From: Agathobacter sp.
GTDB lineage: Bacteria > Bacillota > Clostridia > Lachnospirales > Lachnospiraceae
NCBI GenBank assembly: GCA_017623935.1
Contig: JAGAOC010000034.1
Location: 1-64,000, forward strand
Direction of reading: 5' to 3'
Length of the DNA stretch: 64,000 bases
How positions within the stretch are numbered: position 1 is the stretch's first letter; each line of letters starts with the position of its first letter. The notes below the pieces were generated by a model, which worked only from the letters and a program-made list of their open reading frames with translations, was not told the DNA's origin and did no database searches. Below are positions 26,236 to 34,077 of the stretch, one piece after another. The position numbers and the translations under genes are program-made.

Positions 26236-27915
26236 TTATTCTACAGAAATTACATAGTAGTAAATTGGCTGTCCACCATCGTTGATCTCTACTTCGATAT
26301 CTGGATATTTCTCTTCAATTGCTGCAGAGATCTCTTCTGCGTCTGCTTCAGAAGAATCACTTCCGAAGTAAATGCTCACAATTGCAGAATCCTCATCTAC
26401 CATCTCATCGATCATTTCAAGAGTAACTGCTTTCAAATCTGTTCCTACAGCAAGGATGGATTTATCACCGATTCCCATGTAGTCATCCTGTTTGATGGTC
26501 TTACCATCGATCTCTGTATCACGAACTGCATAAGTTACCTGTCCAGTCTTAACGTTCTGGATCTCAGCTAACATGGTATCTTCGTTCTCTTCTGGAGTAT
26601 GCTCTCCAATAAAGTTCACTAAAGCAGTGATTCCCTGTGGGATTGTCTTAGTAGGGATTACGATGATCTGCTTATCTTCTACTAAAGATGCTGCCTGGTT
26701 TGCAGCCATAACAATATTCTTATTATTAGGAAGAATGAAGATAGTCTTAGCATTTACATTCTCAATAGCAGTCAACATATCCTCTGTACTTGGGTTCATG
26801 GTCTGACCACCTTCGATAATGTAGTCAACGCCAAGTCCTTTGAAGATCTCGTTCATACCTTCCCCGATAGAAACGGAAATAAAGCCCATTTCCTTAGCTG
26901 GTTCTGCTGGTGCAACAGGTTTTTCAGCTTCTTCTGCTTTCTGCTGTTCTGCCACCTTAGCAGCATCCTTGATCAGCTTCTCCTGGTGCTCTTCACGCAT
27001 ATTATCAATCTTAATACGGCTTAAGGAACCAAAAGTTAAAGCTTTCTGGATTGCAAGACCCGGGTCATTGGTATGTACGTGGGTCTTAACGATCTCGTCA
27101 TCTGCAACAACAACGATAGAATCACCGATGGACTCTAAAAATCCCTTGTACTCCAATTCTTCTTTGTCACTCATGGTCTGATTCAGAACAATGATAAATT
27201 CTGTACAATAACCAAACTTGATCTCTTCTTCTGTCTGAGCTGAGATCTTAACCACACCGGAACCTGTTGTAGCTCCTTCGATGGAATAATCGATCTCTTT
27301 GCCAAGAAGAGAATCATAAGCACCTTTTAATACCTGCATTAATCCCTGTCCGCCGGAATCTACTACACCAGCCTGTTTTAAAACTGGGAGCATCTCTGGT
27401 GTCTGGCTTAATACATAATCTGCGTGTTTGATGATCTCATCACAGAAATATACCAGGTCATCAGTTTCGTCAGCTAATTCTAATGCTTTATCTGCAGCTC
27501 CTTTAGCTACGGTAAGGATCGTTCCTTCCTTAGGCTTCATAACTGCTTTGTATGCTGTTTCTACAGCTTTCTGACATGCTTCACATAAAATGGAAACATC
27601 TACAGTATCATATTCTTTAATAACTTTACAGAATCCTCTGAATAACTGGGATAAGATAACACCGGAATTACCTCTTGCTCCACGCAGGGAACCAGAAGAA
27701 ATTGCTTTCGCCAGTTGTTCCATTGATGGATTCTCCAGAGAACTTACTTCTTTGGCTGCTGACATAATTGTCATTGACATATTTGTACCGGTATCACCAT
27801 CAGGAACCGGGAATACGTTCAGCTCATTGATCCATTCTTTCTTCGCATCAAGATTCTTAGCACCAGCCAAGAACATCTTTGACAGTTTCTCCGCATTAAT
27901 TGTTCTGATTTCCAC
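26236..27915 (-). CDS. DAK2/DegV domain kinase, FakA/YloV family
   Basis: Protein of 559 residues resembling the fatty-acid kinase catalytic subunit FakA. DhaL-like nucleotide domain at the N-terminus (PVPDGDTGTNMSMTIMSAA, GARGNSGVILSQLFRGF, DSGGQGLMQVLKG), central linker, and C-terminal DegV-like region. The start is GTG at 27915 with GGAGG upstream. Together with YloU (Asp23 family) and RecG it reproduces the Bacillus yloU-yloV-recG neighbourhood. A FakB partner is not in the window; substrate is inferred. Confidence 0.9.
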   Translation of the reverse strand: MEIRTINAEKLSKMFLAGAKNLDAKKEWINELNVFPVPDGDTGTNMSMTIMSAAKEVSSLENPSMEQLAKAISSGSLRGARGNSGVILSQLFRGFCKVIKEYDTVDVSILCEACQKAVETAYKAVMKPKEGTILTVAKGAADKALELADETDDLVYFCDEIIKHADYVLSQTPEMLPVLKQAGVVDSGGQGLMQVLKGAYDSLLGKEIDYSIEGATTGSGVVKISAQTEEEIKFGYCTEFIIVLNQTMSDKEELEYKGFLESIGDSIVVVADDEIVKTHVHTNDPGLAIQKALTFGSLSRIKIDNMREEHQEKLIKDAAKVAEQQKAEEAEKPVAPAEPAKEMGFISVSIGEGMNEIFKGLGVDYIIEGGQTMNPSTEDMLTAIENVNAKTIFILPNNKNIVMAANQAASLVEDKQIIVIPTKTIPQGITALVNFIGEHTPEENEDTMLAEIQNVKTGQVTYAVRDTEIDGKTIKQDDYMGIGDKSILAVGTDLKAVTLEMIDEMVDEDSAIVSIYFGSDSSEADAEEISAAIEEKYPDIEVEINDGGQPIYYYVISVE

Positions 27916-27929
27916 CTCTTTAGACCTCC

Positions 27930-28289
27930 TTAATCAATGACTCTTACGCCTTCAACGTAGATATTGATTTTTTTGATTGCCATCCCAGTAAAAGATTCTA
28001 CTTTATACTTTACAGTTTCAATCAGGTTATCAGAAACTGTACTAATGCTGACACCATAGGAGACAATTACATGAAAATCAATCGTAATTTCATTATCCTC
28101 ATCTACATGGACATTAATTCCATGTGACAGATAGTCTCTTTTTAAAAGTTTTACAAGACCGTCTTTCATATTGACTGCAGCCATACCTACAATACCAAAG
28201 CACTCAACAGCGACAGAACCTGCATAGGTTGCAATGACATCATTGTCGATTAAAATTGTACCATACTGGTTTTCCATTTGTCCCTTCAT
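27930..28289 (-). CDS. Asp23/Gls24 family envelope stress protein (YloU-like)
   Basis: Small cytosolic or membrane-associated protein of 119 residues. Typical segments are GTILIDNDVIATYAG, ECFGIVGMAA, VHVDEDNEITIDFHVIVSYG and VKYKVESFTGMAIKKINIYVEGV. ATG at 28289 is favoured because GGAGG lies 8 nt before it; an ATG at 28304 overlaps that site. First gene of the yloU-fakA-recG operon. Confidence 0.92.
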   Translation of the reverse strand: MKGQMENQYGTILIDNDVIATYAGSVAVECFGIVGMAAVNMKDGLVKLLKRDYLSHGINVHVDEDNEITIDFHVIVSYGVSISTVSDNLIETVKYKVESFTGMAIKKINIYVEGVRVID

Positions 28290-28327
28290 ATGTTTAACCT
28301 CCATGAAATTCAGACGTAGCTACTTAT

Positions 28328-28355
28328 ATTATACCCATTTTTAAGGAAAAAGCAA
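28328..28355 (-). promoter_or_regulatory. Promoter of yloU-fakA-recG
   Basis: Minus-strand TTGCTT (28350-28355), 16-bp spacer, TATAAT (28328-28333). It is divergent from the rpmB promoter. Confidence 0.7.
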
Positions 28356-28394
28356 ACAATATGTAAATTTATTTCAATTTTTTATATTTTAGCC

Positions 28395-28423
28395 TTGCAA
28401 TATGAATTTGAATCTGATAGAAT
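28395..28423 (+). promoter_or_regulatory. Promoter of rpmB
   Basis: Plus-strand TTGCAA (28395-28400), 17-bp spacer, TAGAAT (28418-28423), leaving a leader of about 50 nt that includes the short inverted repeat AGCTTA/TAAGCT. Confidence 0.75.
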
Positions 28424-28480
28424 AAGCATGTTGTGAGCTTAGGATAATAAGCTTAATGAATAGCAAGGAGGTGCAATGTC

Positions 28481-28666
28481 ATGGCAAAATGTGCAGTATG
28501 TGAAAAAGGCGTTCATTATGGAAACAATGTCAGCCACTCTCATAGAAGATCAAATAGAATCTGGAAATCAAACATTAAGAAAGTTAGTTGCAAAGTTAAC
28601 GGTGTACCACAGAAATTATATGTTTGTGCTTCCTGCTTAAGATCTGGAAAAGTTGAAAGAGCTTAA
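28481..28666 (+). CDS. rpmB: 50S ribosomal protein L28, zinc-binding form
   Basis: Large-subunit protein, 61 residues. MAKCAVCEKGVHYGNNVSHSH is canonical bL28. Four cysteines in two CxxC pairs (Cys4/Cys7 and Cys49/Cys52) mark the zinc-ribbon C+ form. AAGGAGGTG precedes the ATG. Stand-alone gene with its own promoter and terminator. Confidence 0.97.
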   Translation: MAKCAVCEKGVHYGNNVSHSHRRSNRIWKSNIKKVSCKVNGVPQKLYVCASCLRSGKVERA

Positions 28667-28681
28667 TTGTAAATGAACTTT

Positions 28682-28710
28682 AGAGTCGTCCAATTGGACG
28701 GCTCTTTTTT
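28682..28710 (+). terminator. Terminator of rpmB
   Basis: A 10-bp stem AGAGTCGTCC / GGACGGCTCT (one wobble) around AATT, followed by six T residues. Confidence 0.9.
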
Positions 28711-28759
28711 CATTTACTGGGGAATTCCCAGAAAACGCCAGCAAACACTGCTATTTCAT

Positions 28760-28924
28760 TTATCTCTTACAGCTGAACAGATAATAGCTGATCAGCATAC
28801 TGATCCCAATGATCACTACTCTGCATAGATCATTCGGCAGAAACATACACACTACCATTCCCAGAGCGAACCAGAAAATAATAAATCCCCACACTCTTTT
28901 CAAAATAAGCACCAAAAAAGACAT
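28760..28924 (-). CDS. Small two-segment membrane protein (unnamed)
   Basis: A 54-residue reading with two hydrophobic segments separated by a short PND turn: KRVWGFIIFWFALGMVVCMF and then VVIIGISMLISYYLF, ending SCKR. The composition and WGFIIFWFALGM pattern look like small conserved membrane proteins of Clostridia, but I cannot name the family. The ATG at 28924 lacks a clear ribosome site and falls inside a hairpin; GTG (codon 5) or TTG (codon 8) starts are possible. It follows the GerW gene and may depend on readthrough. Confidence 0.6.
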   Translation of the reverse strand: MSFLVLILKRVWGFIIFWFALGMVVCMFLPNDLCRVVIIGISMLISYYLFSCKR

Positions 28925-28944
28925 ATATTACTATAATATATGCC
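28916..28944 (-). terminator. AT-rich terminator-like hairpin after gerW
   Basis: On the minus strand GGCATATATTA and TAATATATGTC form an 11-bp stem (one wobble) around a 3-nt loop, followed by CTTTTTT. It would end GerW transcripts. It also overlaps the possible start of the 54-residue membrane ORF. Confidence 0.55.
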
Positions 28945-28970
28945 TTTTACGATTCTTGTATTCAGTTGAA

Positions 28971-29372
28971 TTATTCTGCAGACTCAGCTGCTTCTGAGAT
29001 CACAGATGCGATATCATCTTCTTTATTATCAGAAGACTCTGATTTAGAGGTAAAACGCTGGATCAGATCTGGAACCATATCTAAGATCTTGGTCATGCTA
29101 TCCTGATTCTTCACGTTTACAAGTTTAGTAATGCCATTCTGGATAACTAAAACTGCACTTGGTGAGATCTTTCCGCCCATACCACCGGCACCGCTATTCT
29201 TCTTCTCTTCTGAAAATGCTCCGGCAGCCACACCAAAAGAAGCATCTACTAAAGGAAGAATGATGGTGTCACCAATATGAATTGCATCACCTACTACTGT
29301 CTTGGTAGTAATAAAACTGTCCATTCCTTTAAAAAGGGATTCTACTGTGTTATGAAAGTTGTTTTCTGACAT
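28971..29372 (-). CDS. GerW/YtfJ family sporulation protein
   Basis: Protein of 133 residues. Segments VESLFKGMDSFITTKTVVGDAIHIGDTIILPLVDASFGVAAG, the Gly-rich GAGGMGGKISPSAVLVI and VNVKNQDSMTKILDMVPDL are typical of YtfJ/GerW, needed for spore germination in Bacillus. It follows a DUF2953 (YtfI-like) gene, the same pairing as Bacillus ytfI-ytfJ. AAGGAG precedes the ATG. Suggests a spore-forming lineage, although homologues also occur in non-sporulating relatives. Confidence 0.9.
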   Translation of the reverse strand: MSENNFHNTVESLFKGMDSFITTKTVVGDAIHIGDTIILPLVDASFGVAAGAFSEEKKNSGAGGMGGKISPSAVLVIQNGITKLVNVKNQDSMTKILDMVPDLIQRFTSKSESSDNKEDDIASVISEAAESAE

Positions 29373-29399
29373 AATTTCTTCTCCTTTTTGCTATATATT

Positions 29400-30332
29400 C
29401 TAAAATCTTTTTATTTTACGATAAAGTCTGTAACAATTCTTATCCCGATATAATCGAAGCAGGATCAAAAGCAGATAATATACATAAATTCTGCCTTTCA
29501 ACCAGCCGCTTCCTTTCGCATAGGCCTCTTCCGCCTCAAAATCCGGAACAATATTCCATTTATTCTTATATGCTATAGGAAACATAGCGATGACTCCCAG
29601 CGAAATACCTGTTGTATCTGGGGAACCGGTGGAATATTTGATATCCAAACGGGATTTAGTTGGACACAGGTGCTTTAAAAGCTTGATCAGTTCGTTTTTT
29701 ATATGAGAAAGAGCCGCCTTGTCCCGGTCATCATAATGAAACGCCTTGATCCGGTCAATCATTCTTCTGATATTTTCCCCAGGTTTTTCTTTCCTATTCT
29801 TGTCAGAAGTGCGTTCTTCATCGGAAGCGTCTTTTTTGACTTTTTTATTGGAAGCGGATCGTGAATCTTTGGAATCGTCATCCTCTGAATCGTCGCCGAA
29901 AGATTCTACCTCGCCGGATGGCTCCTTGTCTTGCCCACTCTTAGCATCTATATCTTCTGCTACCTTGCGGTCATCTTCCGTCTGGTCATCTTCCGTATCC
30001 TTGGTTGCCTCGTCTTCGATTGCGTCTTCTACCTTATGGAAAGTGTCAGATTCTAACACTTCCTCCTCCGCCTCAGAAGTTTCTCCTTCATAGAGCATCT
30101 TCTTCCAGAAAAAGATCCGAAGCCACACCTTAAGATCCTGCTCCTTATCATAAGAAACATGAACCCCAACTGCAGATAAGAGCCAAGTAACTTTGGCTTT
30201 CACAGAAGTATCTTCTAGAACCTCTCCTGCAGCTTTGTAGCGTATTGGAACGAACAGAACTGCCAATAATAAGAGTAATAGGATTCCTAACAAGATTCCC
30301 AGTATCATTAATATAATTTTCAAAACGATCAT
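29400..30332 (-). CDS. DUF2953 domain protein (YtfI-like)
   Basis: Membrane-anchored protein of 310 residues. One N-terminal hydrophobic segment (about 1-30), a highly charged Asp/Glu/Lys/Ser-rich linker of about 110 residues (roughly 80-190), then the DUF2953 region with KYSTGSPDTTGISLGVIAMFP and a basic C-terminus. The linker is unusually long and low in complexity. Start overlaps the preceding stop by ATGA; gerW follows. Function unestablished. Confidence 0.82.
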   Translation of the reverse strand: MIVLKIILMILGILLGILLLLLLAVLFVPIRYKAAGEVLEDTSVKAKVTWLLSAVGVHVSYDKEQDLKVWLRIFFWKKMLYEGETSEAEEEVLESDTFHKVEDAIEDEATKDTEDDQTEDDRKVAEDIDAKSGQDKEPSGEVESFGDDSEDDDSKDSRSASNKKVKKDASDEERTSDKNRKEKPGENIRRMIDRIKAFHYDDRDKAALSHIKNELIKLLKHLCPTKSRLDIKYSTGSPDTTGISLGVIAMFPIAYKNKWNIVPDFEAEEAYAKGSGWLKGRIYVYYLLLILLRLYRDKNCYRLYRKIKRF

Positions 30333-30652
30333 GAAGATGCCCTCCCTGTTAAAAGATAGCTCTTCACATCTGTTCCGCCAGTGTGATCATAGGTCTCCTG
30401 AATAATCTGCTGTACTACCTGTAAGGCTTCTTCATATCCCAAAGCCAAGCCAATGATCGTCATATCCTTCTTAGGATAACCTTTCTGTAAAAGTTCCCGG
30501 GAAGGAATAATGTCCATCAGGTTATCCGGATTAGACGCAAAGGTAATAACATAAGCAGTGACCATTCCGGCATTATGGGATATTTTCCATTTCATCTTAG
30601 CAGCTTTTGGGGCTGCCTTCTCTCCCAGAAATAAATTATCGTACCACTTCAT
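30329..30652 (-). CDS. Conserved hypothetical protein, 107 residues
   Basis: Begins MKWYDNLFLGEKAAPKAAKMKWKI and has SNPDNLMDIIPSRELLQKGYPKKDMTIIGLALGYEEALQVVQQIIQE; no known catalytic motif or membrane segment. I recognise the pattern as a recurrent Lachnospiraceae protein but know no function. ATG at 30652 lies 13 bp after the NUDIX stop; a start at 30721 would lie inside the NUDIX gene. Overlaps DUF2953 by 4 bp, so it belongs to the same operon. Confidence 0.78.
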   Translation of the reverse strand: MKWYDNLFLGEKAAPKAAKMKWKISHNAGMVTAYVITFASNPDNLMDIIPSRELLQKGYPKKDMTIIGLALGYEEALQVVQQIIQETYDHTGGTDVKSYLLTGRASS

Positions 30653-30665
30653 GTATGAACCTGTT

Positions 30666-31118
30666 CTAATAATATTTGTGAGTTCCCCATAAATTGCTTT
30701 TCTTAAGATCCAGGTATTCATTGTAGGCTTTTTCTAAGATCTGCTTCTCATTAGAGAATTTTAACAGATGATAAGCTTCATGATACTTATAAAAACCCGA
30801 ATCAACAAAATATTCTTCTCTCTGGGGTTTGCTGTAATAGCTTTCTCCCATCATTAAATACCAATGTACTTCTTTTTCAACAGTATCCTCCGGAACTGTA
30901 AAGGAATACTGGCTTTTTCCAATATACTGTATGATTGTTGCGGTAGCACCGGTTTCTTCTTTCACTTCCCGGATCGCAGTATCTTTATACTCTTCTCCAG
31001 GCTCTACTGTACCCTTGGGCAGAACCCATCCTTCGTACTTGTTCTTATAATTCTTATATAAGAGCAAAATCTTCCCACGAAAAATCACTACACCGCCACA
31101 ACTCGTTGCTTCGATCAT
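30666..31118 (-). CDS. NUDIX hydrolase
   Basis: Hydrolase of nucleoside diphosphates linked to another moiety; 150 residues. A complete Nudix box spans residues 36-58 (GTVEPGEEYKDTAIREVKEE then TGA). N-terminus IEATSCGGVVIFRGKILLLYKNYK fits diadenosine tetraphosphate/8-oxo-dGTP-type members; the substrate cannot be decided. TAGGAGG precedes the ATG; first gene of the four-gene operon ending in gerW. Confidence 0.93.
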   Translation of the reverse strand: MIEATSCGGVVIFRGKILLLYKNYKNKYEGWVLPKGTVEPGEEYKDTAIREVKEETGATATIIQYIGKSQYSFTVPEDTVEKEVHWYLMMGESYYSKPQREEYFVDSGFYKYHEAYHLLKFSNEKQILEKAYNEYLDLKKSNLWGTHKYY

Positions 31119-31162
31119 TGCAATACCTCCTAAAGTGTGGTGTAACCAAATAAACTATGTCT

Positions 31163-31191
31163 AGTATACCCCTTTTTGAGGCTTTATGCAA
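31163..31191 (-). promoter_or_regulatory. Promoter of NUDIX-gerW operon
   Basis: Minus-strand TTGCAT (31186-31191), 17-bp spacer, TATACT (31163-31168). Confidence 0.78.
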
Positions 31192-31198
31192 TGTTTAA

Positions 31199-31216
31199 TC
31201 TCCAACAAGCTGGAGA
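31199..31216 (-). terminator. Weak hairpin after PBP gene
   Basis: A 6-bp stem TCTCCA / TGGAGA with a 6-nt loop, followed by only TTAAAC. At best a weak terminator. Confidence 0.3.
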
Positions 31217-31224
31217 AGGTCTCT

Positions 31225-32745
31225 TTATTTTACATAAGCATCAAATACTTTTTTTGCGATAGGGACGGCATATTTACTGCCAGATCCGGAATCTTCCACT
31301 ACAACAGCGATAGCAAGATCTTCTTTTCCATCTACTTTGATATAACCGGTAAACCAGGCATTTGTGGTATCTTCCGTATCAGAGATCTGAGCTGTTCCCG
31401 TCTTGCCATAAGCTTCGTATTTGGATGTTTTAAGCTTGGTGGCAGTTCCCTTTAATACGGTCTGCCGCATAAAATTCTCCAAAACTTCTGCTTCCTTTTC
31501 CGTCATAAGCGCTCCATATTCCGTTGCGGTATAGGAATCTAACACTTCTCCATCTGCGCTTTCTGTATGATCTACCAGATAAGGTTCCATTAACACCCCA
31601 TTATTACAGATCGCACTGGAAATGAGAGCCATATGAAGGGGGGAAACGGTGGTAGTTCCCTGTCCGATCCCTGTTTCCATAGTCGTTGAATCATCAGCTG
31701 ATTCAGATAAAGAAAAACTGCTGATGGAATGTGGAAAATCAATCGGAAGACTCTCCCCAAAAAGAAGTTCTTTTGCAGTCTGGTTCCATTTGGTCTTATC
31801 CAGTTCTAAGGACAAGGATGCAAAAGCAGAATTACAAGAGTCTCCAAAGGCTTCGATCAGGTTCTCGTCCCCATGAGATTTATTGGAAGCACAGTTGATA
31901 GTCCTTCCGTCAGCGGTAAAGCTACTGTCACAGTCAAAGTCAAAATCCCCATAAGTATCCGGATTCTCTCTATAATATTCAAGAGCAGTTACGATCTTAA
32001 AAACAGAACCAGGAGTATATTTTCCCTGAGTTGCCCGGTTAAAAAGTACCGAACTTCCTTCCTCATTGATCTCCTCCCAATCTTCTACGACCCGATTTGG
32101 GTTAAAATCCGGTTTTGATACCATGGCAAGGATCTTTCCGGTGGATGGCTCCATAACAACAACAGCCCCATCATAATCTCCTAAGGCATCATAGGCAACT
32201 GCCTGCAGGTTTAGATCCAAAGTTGTATACACATTATCACCGTTTGTCTTCTCACCTTGGATTTCTGACATGATCTGATCGGCTACAAACTGATGAGAAG
32301 AAAGCAGTGTGTAATTTTCCTGTTTTTCAAGCCCTGCCTTTCCATTTACCCCATAGCCTACAACATGAGAAAATAAAGTTCCATAAGGATAAACCCGAGT
32401 CTCTTCCCCGTCTTCTGAGAGTTCTGTAGTAGCTAAGATCTCTCCGCCGGAAGCGATGATATCTCCTCTTATTACCTGGGCAGAGTAAAGATCCTGGAGA
32501 CTGTTATAAGGACTGCTGATATATTCTTCTTTTTCTACAACTTGAAAATAAACAAAATATCCTAACATTCCGCAGAAAAGGATCAGGAAAAAATAAGTGA
32601 TAAAAGCAAATTCTTTATTAGACGGCTTCTTACTTGACCGTTTTTTATTTTGTCTTTTGTTTTGCGCTTGATCTTTGTTTTGCGTTTGTGCTTTGCTTTG
32701 CATTTGTGCTTTGCTTTGAGGTTTTGTTCGTTCCTGAGTTTTCAA
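31225..32745 (-). CDS. Class B penicillin-binding protein (transpeptidase)
   Basis: Peptidoglycan transpeptidase of the PBP2/FtsI type, 506 residues. Gln/Lys/Asn-rich cytosolic head (1-45), one membrane segment (about 46-68), dimerisation-like region, and transpeptidase domain with SVFK (Ser247, Lys250), SCN (303-305) and KTG (448-450). The likely start is TTG at 32745, behind AAAGGAGG; ATG at codon 15 is an alternative. The first 101 bp overlap the end of the FtsW/RodA gene in another frame. The pairing with a SEDS glycosyltransferase fits a cell-wall synthase pair. Confidence 0.93.
   Translation of the reverse strand: MKTQERTKPQSKAQMQSKAQTQNKDQAQNKRQNKKRSSKKPSNKEFAFITYFFLILFCGMLGYFVYFQVVEKEEYISSPYNSLQDLYSAQVIRGDIIASGGEILATTELSEDGEETRVYPYGTLFSHVVGYGVNGKAGLEKQENYTLLSSHQFVADQIMSEIQGEKTNGDNVYTTLDLNLQAVAYDALGDYDGAVVVMEPSTGKILAMVSKPDFNPNRVVEDWEEINEEGSSVLFNRATQGKYTPGSVFKIVTALEYYRENPDTYGDFDFDCDSSFTADGRTINCASNKSHGDENLIEAFGDSCNSAFASLSLELDKTKWNQTAKELLFGESLPIDFPHSISSFSLSESADDSTTMETGIGQGTTTVSPLHMALISSAICNNGVLMEPYLVDHTESADGEVLDSYTATEYGALMTEKEAEVLENFMRQTVLKGTATKLKTSKYEAYGKTGTAQISDTEDTTNAWFTGYIKVDGKEDLAIAVVVEDSGSGSKYAVPIAKKVFDAYVK
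32645..32745 (-). repeat. Low-complexity tandem repeats in the ftsW/PBP overlap
   Basis: Two near-identical 18-bp units (CAAAGCAAAGCACAAAYG) followed by degenerate units. The DNA is read in two frames: as the Lys/Gln/Ser/Asn tail of the SEDS protein and the Gln/Lys/Ala head of the PBP. Confidence 0.85.
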
Positions 32746-34075
32746 TTTTGCCGGTTCCTCCTTTCCCGGATGATCTCACAGGCTGCATAACATAAAGAGC
32801 CTGTACGATTCCAAATATTAAAATAGTGGAAAGTAATGAACTTCCTCCATAACTGACTAATGGAAGTGTCACACCTGTGGATGGGATAAACTTAATCCCA
32901 CCACCAATAGTAAGAAATACCTGTAAAGCATAAATGCTTCCTAAGCCTACTGCCACCAGTTTATAAAATAAATCCTTCATATTGATCGAAATATTAAATA
33001 TCATAAGAAAGCAGCTGATGCACACCAGTATCAGACAGATCGCAAAAAATCCCCCCATTTCTTCTGAGATCGCAGAAAAGATAAAGTCTTTTTCTACAAC
33101 AGGGATTTTCTTTGGAAGTCCTTGATTTAACCCTAATCCGAACCAGCCTCCTGTACCAATAGCAAATAAAGACTGGCTGACCTGATAGCCCTGGTTATCA
33201 AATACAGATAGTGGATCCAGCCAAGCGATCACACGGTTTTGTACATGAGGAAACACCTGATAGCCCAATATGCACGCCACCGCCGTAGCTCCCAGTCCAC
33301 CTACAAAATAATACCATTTTCCAGAAGCAACATAAGCCATGGCAAGGAAAGTAAAGAAATACAACAGTGCGCCTCCCAAATCCCTTGACGCTACTAAGAT
33401 CAAGACAAATACAGCGGAAATGATCCCGGTCACCATGATCTGTTTAAAGTCATTCCTATGATACAGCATAGACGCAATGAAGAAAATAAAGATAACCTTA
33501 ACAAATTCTGAAGGCTGCATAGCAATAGAACCTATCTTTATGTTGATCTTTGCTCCATCACTTACTTTTCCAAAGATCAGTACCACTAACAAAGCCAAAA
33601 GCCCAATGGCCACATAAAGCCAGGTCCAATTACGGAACCGGCTTCCCATCTGCATAATGAATGGGATCAGCATGATCACCACAAACCCTGCCAAAAGGAA
33701 CATAAACTGTCGGAAGGCTTTATCAAAATCTAATCGAGTCAACATAATGAAACTGATGGACAACAGCATACACATATGGTTCATCAGAAGCTCGGAAGCC
33801 CTTTTATAAAACACATGATACATAAAGATAAATGCCGCAAAAAGAATGAGCTGCATCAGATAAAATCCCAAGATCTGCGCATTTTCAGTTGTAACATAAA
33901 GTACCAGATATCCCATTCCATGGATCAAAAATAAAAGCACTCTTTGAAATCCATAGATCACTTTTTCTGTTTTGCCTTTTCCAATGAAACGAAATACTGC
34001 AAAACTTAAAAATGTATAGATCAGAAAAAGAAATATCATTATGTACTTGGATGACTGTACCACAAGTTGTACCAT
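32645..34075 (-). CDS. SEDS family FtsW/RodA/SpoVE protein
   Basis: Peptidoglycan glycosyltransferase of elongation, division or sporulation; 476 residues with about ten membrane segments. Family blocks include GAKINIKIGSIAMQPSEFVKVIFIFF, RDLGGALLYFFTFLAM, DFIFSAISEEMG and GVTLPLVSYGGSSLL. The C-terminal 45 residues are a Lys/Ser/Thr/Gln/Asn-rich tail (KQSTNAKQSTNAKQ) that shares DNA with the start of the PBP gene. Begins 2 bp after the U32 peptidase stop. Confidence 0.94.
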   Translation of the reverse strand: MVQLVVQSSKYIMIFLFLIYTFLSFAVFRFIGKGKTEKVIYGFQRVLLFLIHGMGYLVLYVTTENAQILGFYLMQLILFAAFIFMYHVFYKRASELLMNHMCMLLSISFIMLTRLDFDKAFRQFMFLLAGFVVIMLIPFIMQMGSRFRNWTWLYVAIGLLALLVVLIFGKVSDGAKINIKIGSIAMQPSEFVKVIFIFFIASMLYHRNDFKQIMVTGIISAVFVLILVASRDLGGALLYFFTFLAMAYVASGKWYYFVGGLGATAVACILGYQVFPHVQNRVIAWLDPLSVFDNQGYQVSQSLFAIGTGGWFGLGLNQGLPKKIPVVEKDFIFSAISEEMGGFFAICLILVCISCFLMIFNISINMKDLFYKLVAVGLGSIYALQVFLTIGGGIKFIPSTGVTLPLVSYGGSSLLSTILIFGIVQALYVMQPVRSSGKGGTGKIENSGTNKTSKQSTNAKQSTNAKQRSSAKQKTK

Positions 34076-34077
34076 AG

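Noticed and set aside
29746..30093. Plus-strand Ser-rich ORF opposite the DUF2953 linker
   Set aside because: Mirror of the acidic low-complexity codons on the other strand; no start signals.
32645..32745. Tandem repeats as a possible CRISPR array
   Set aside because: Units are adjacent without spacers and are coding in two frames; no cas genes nearby.
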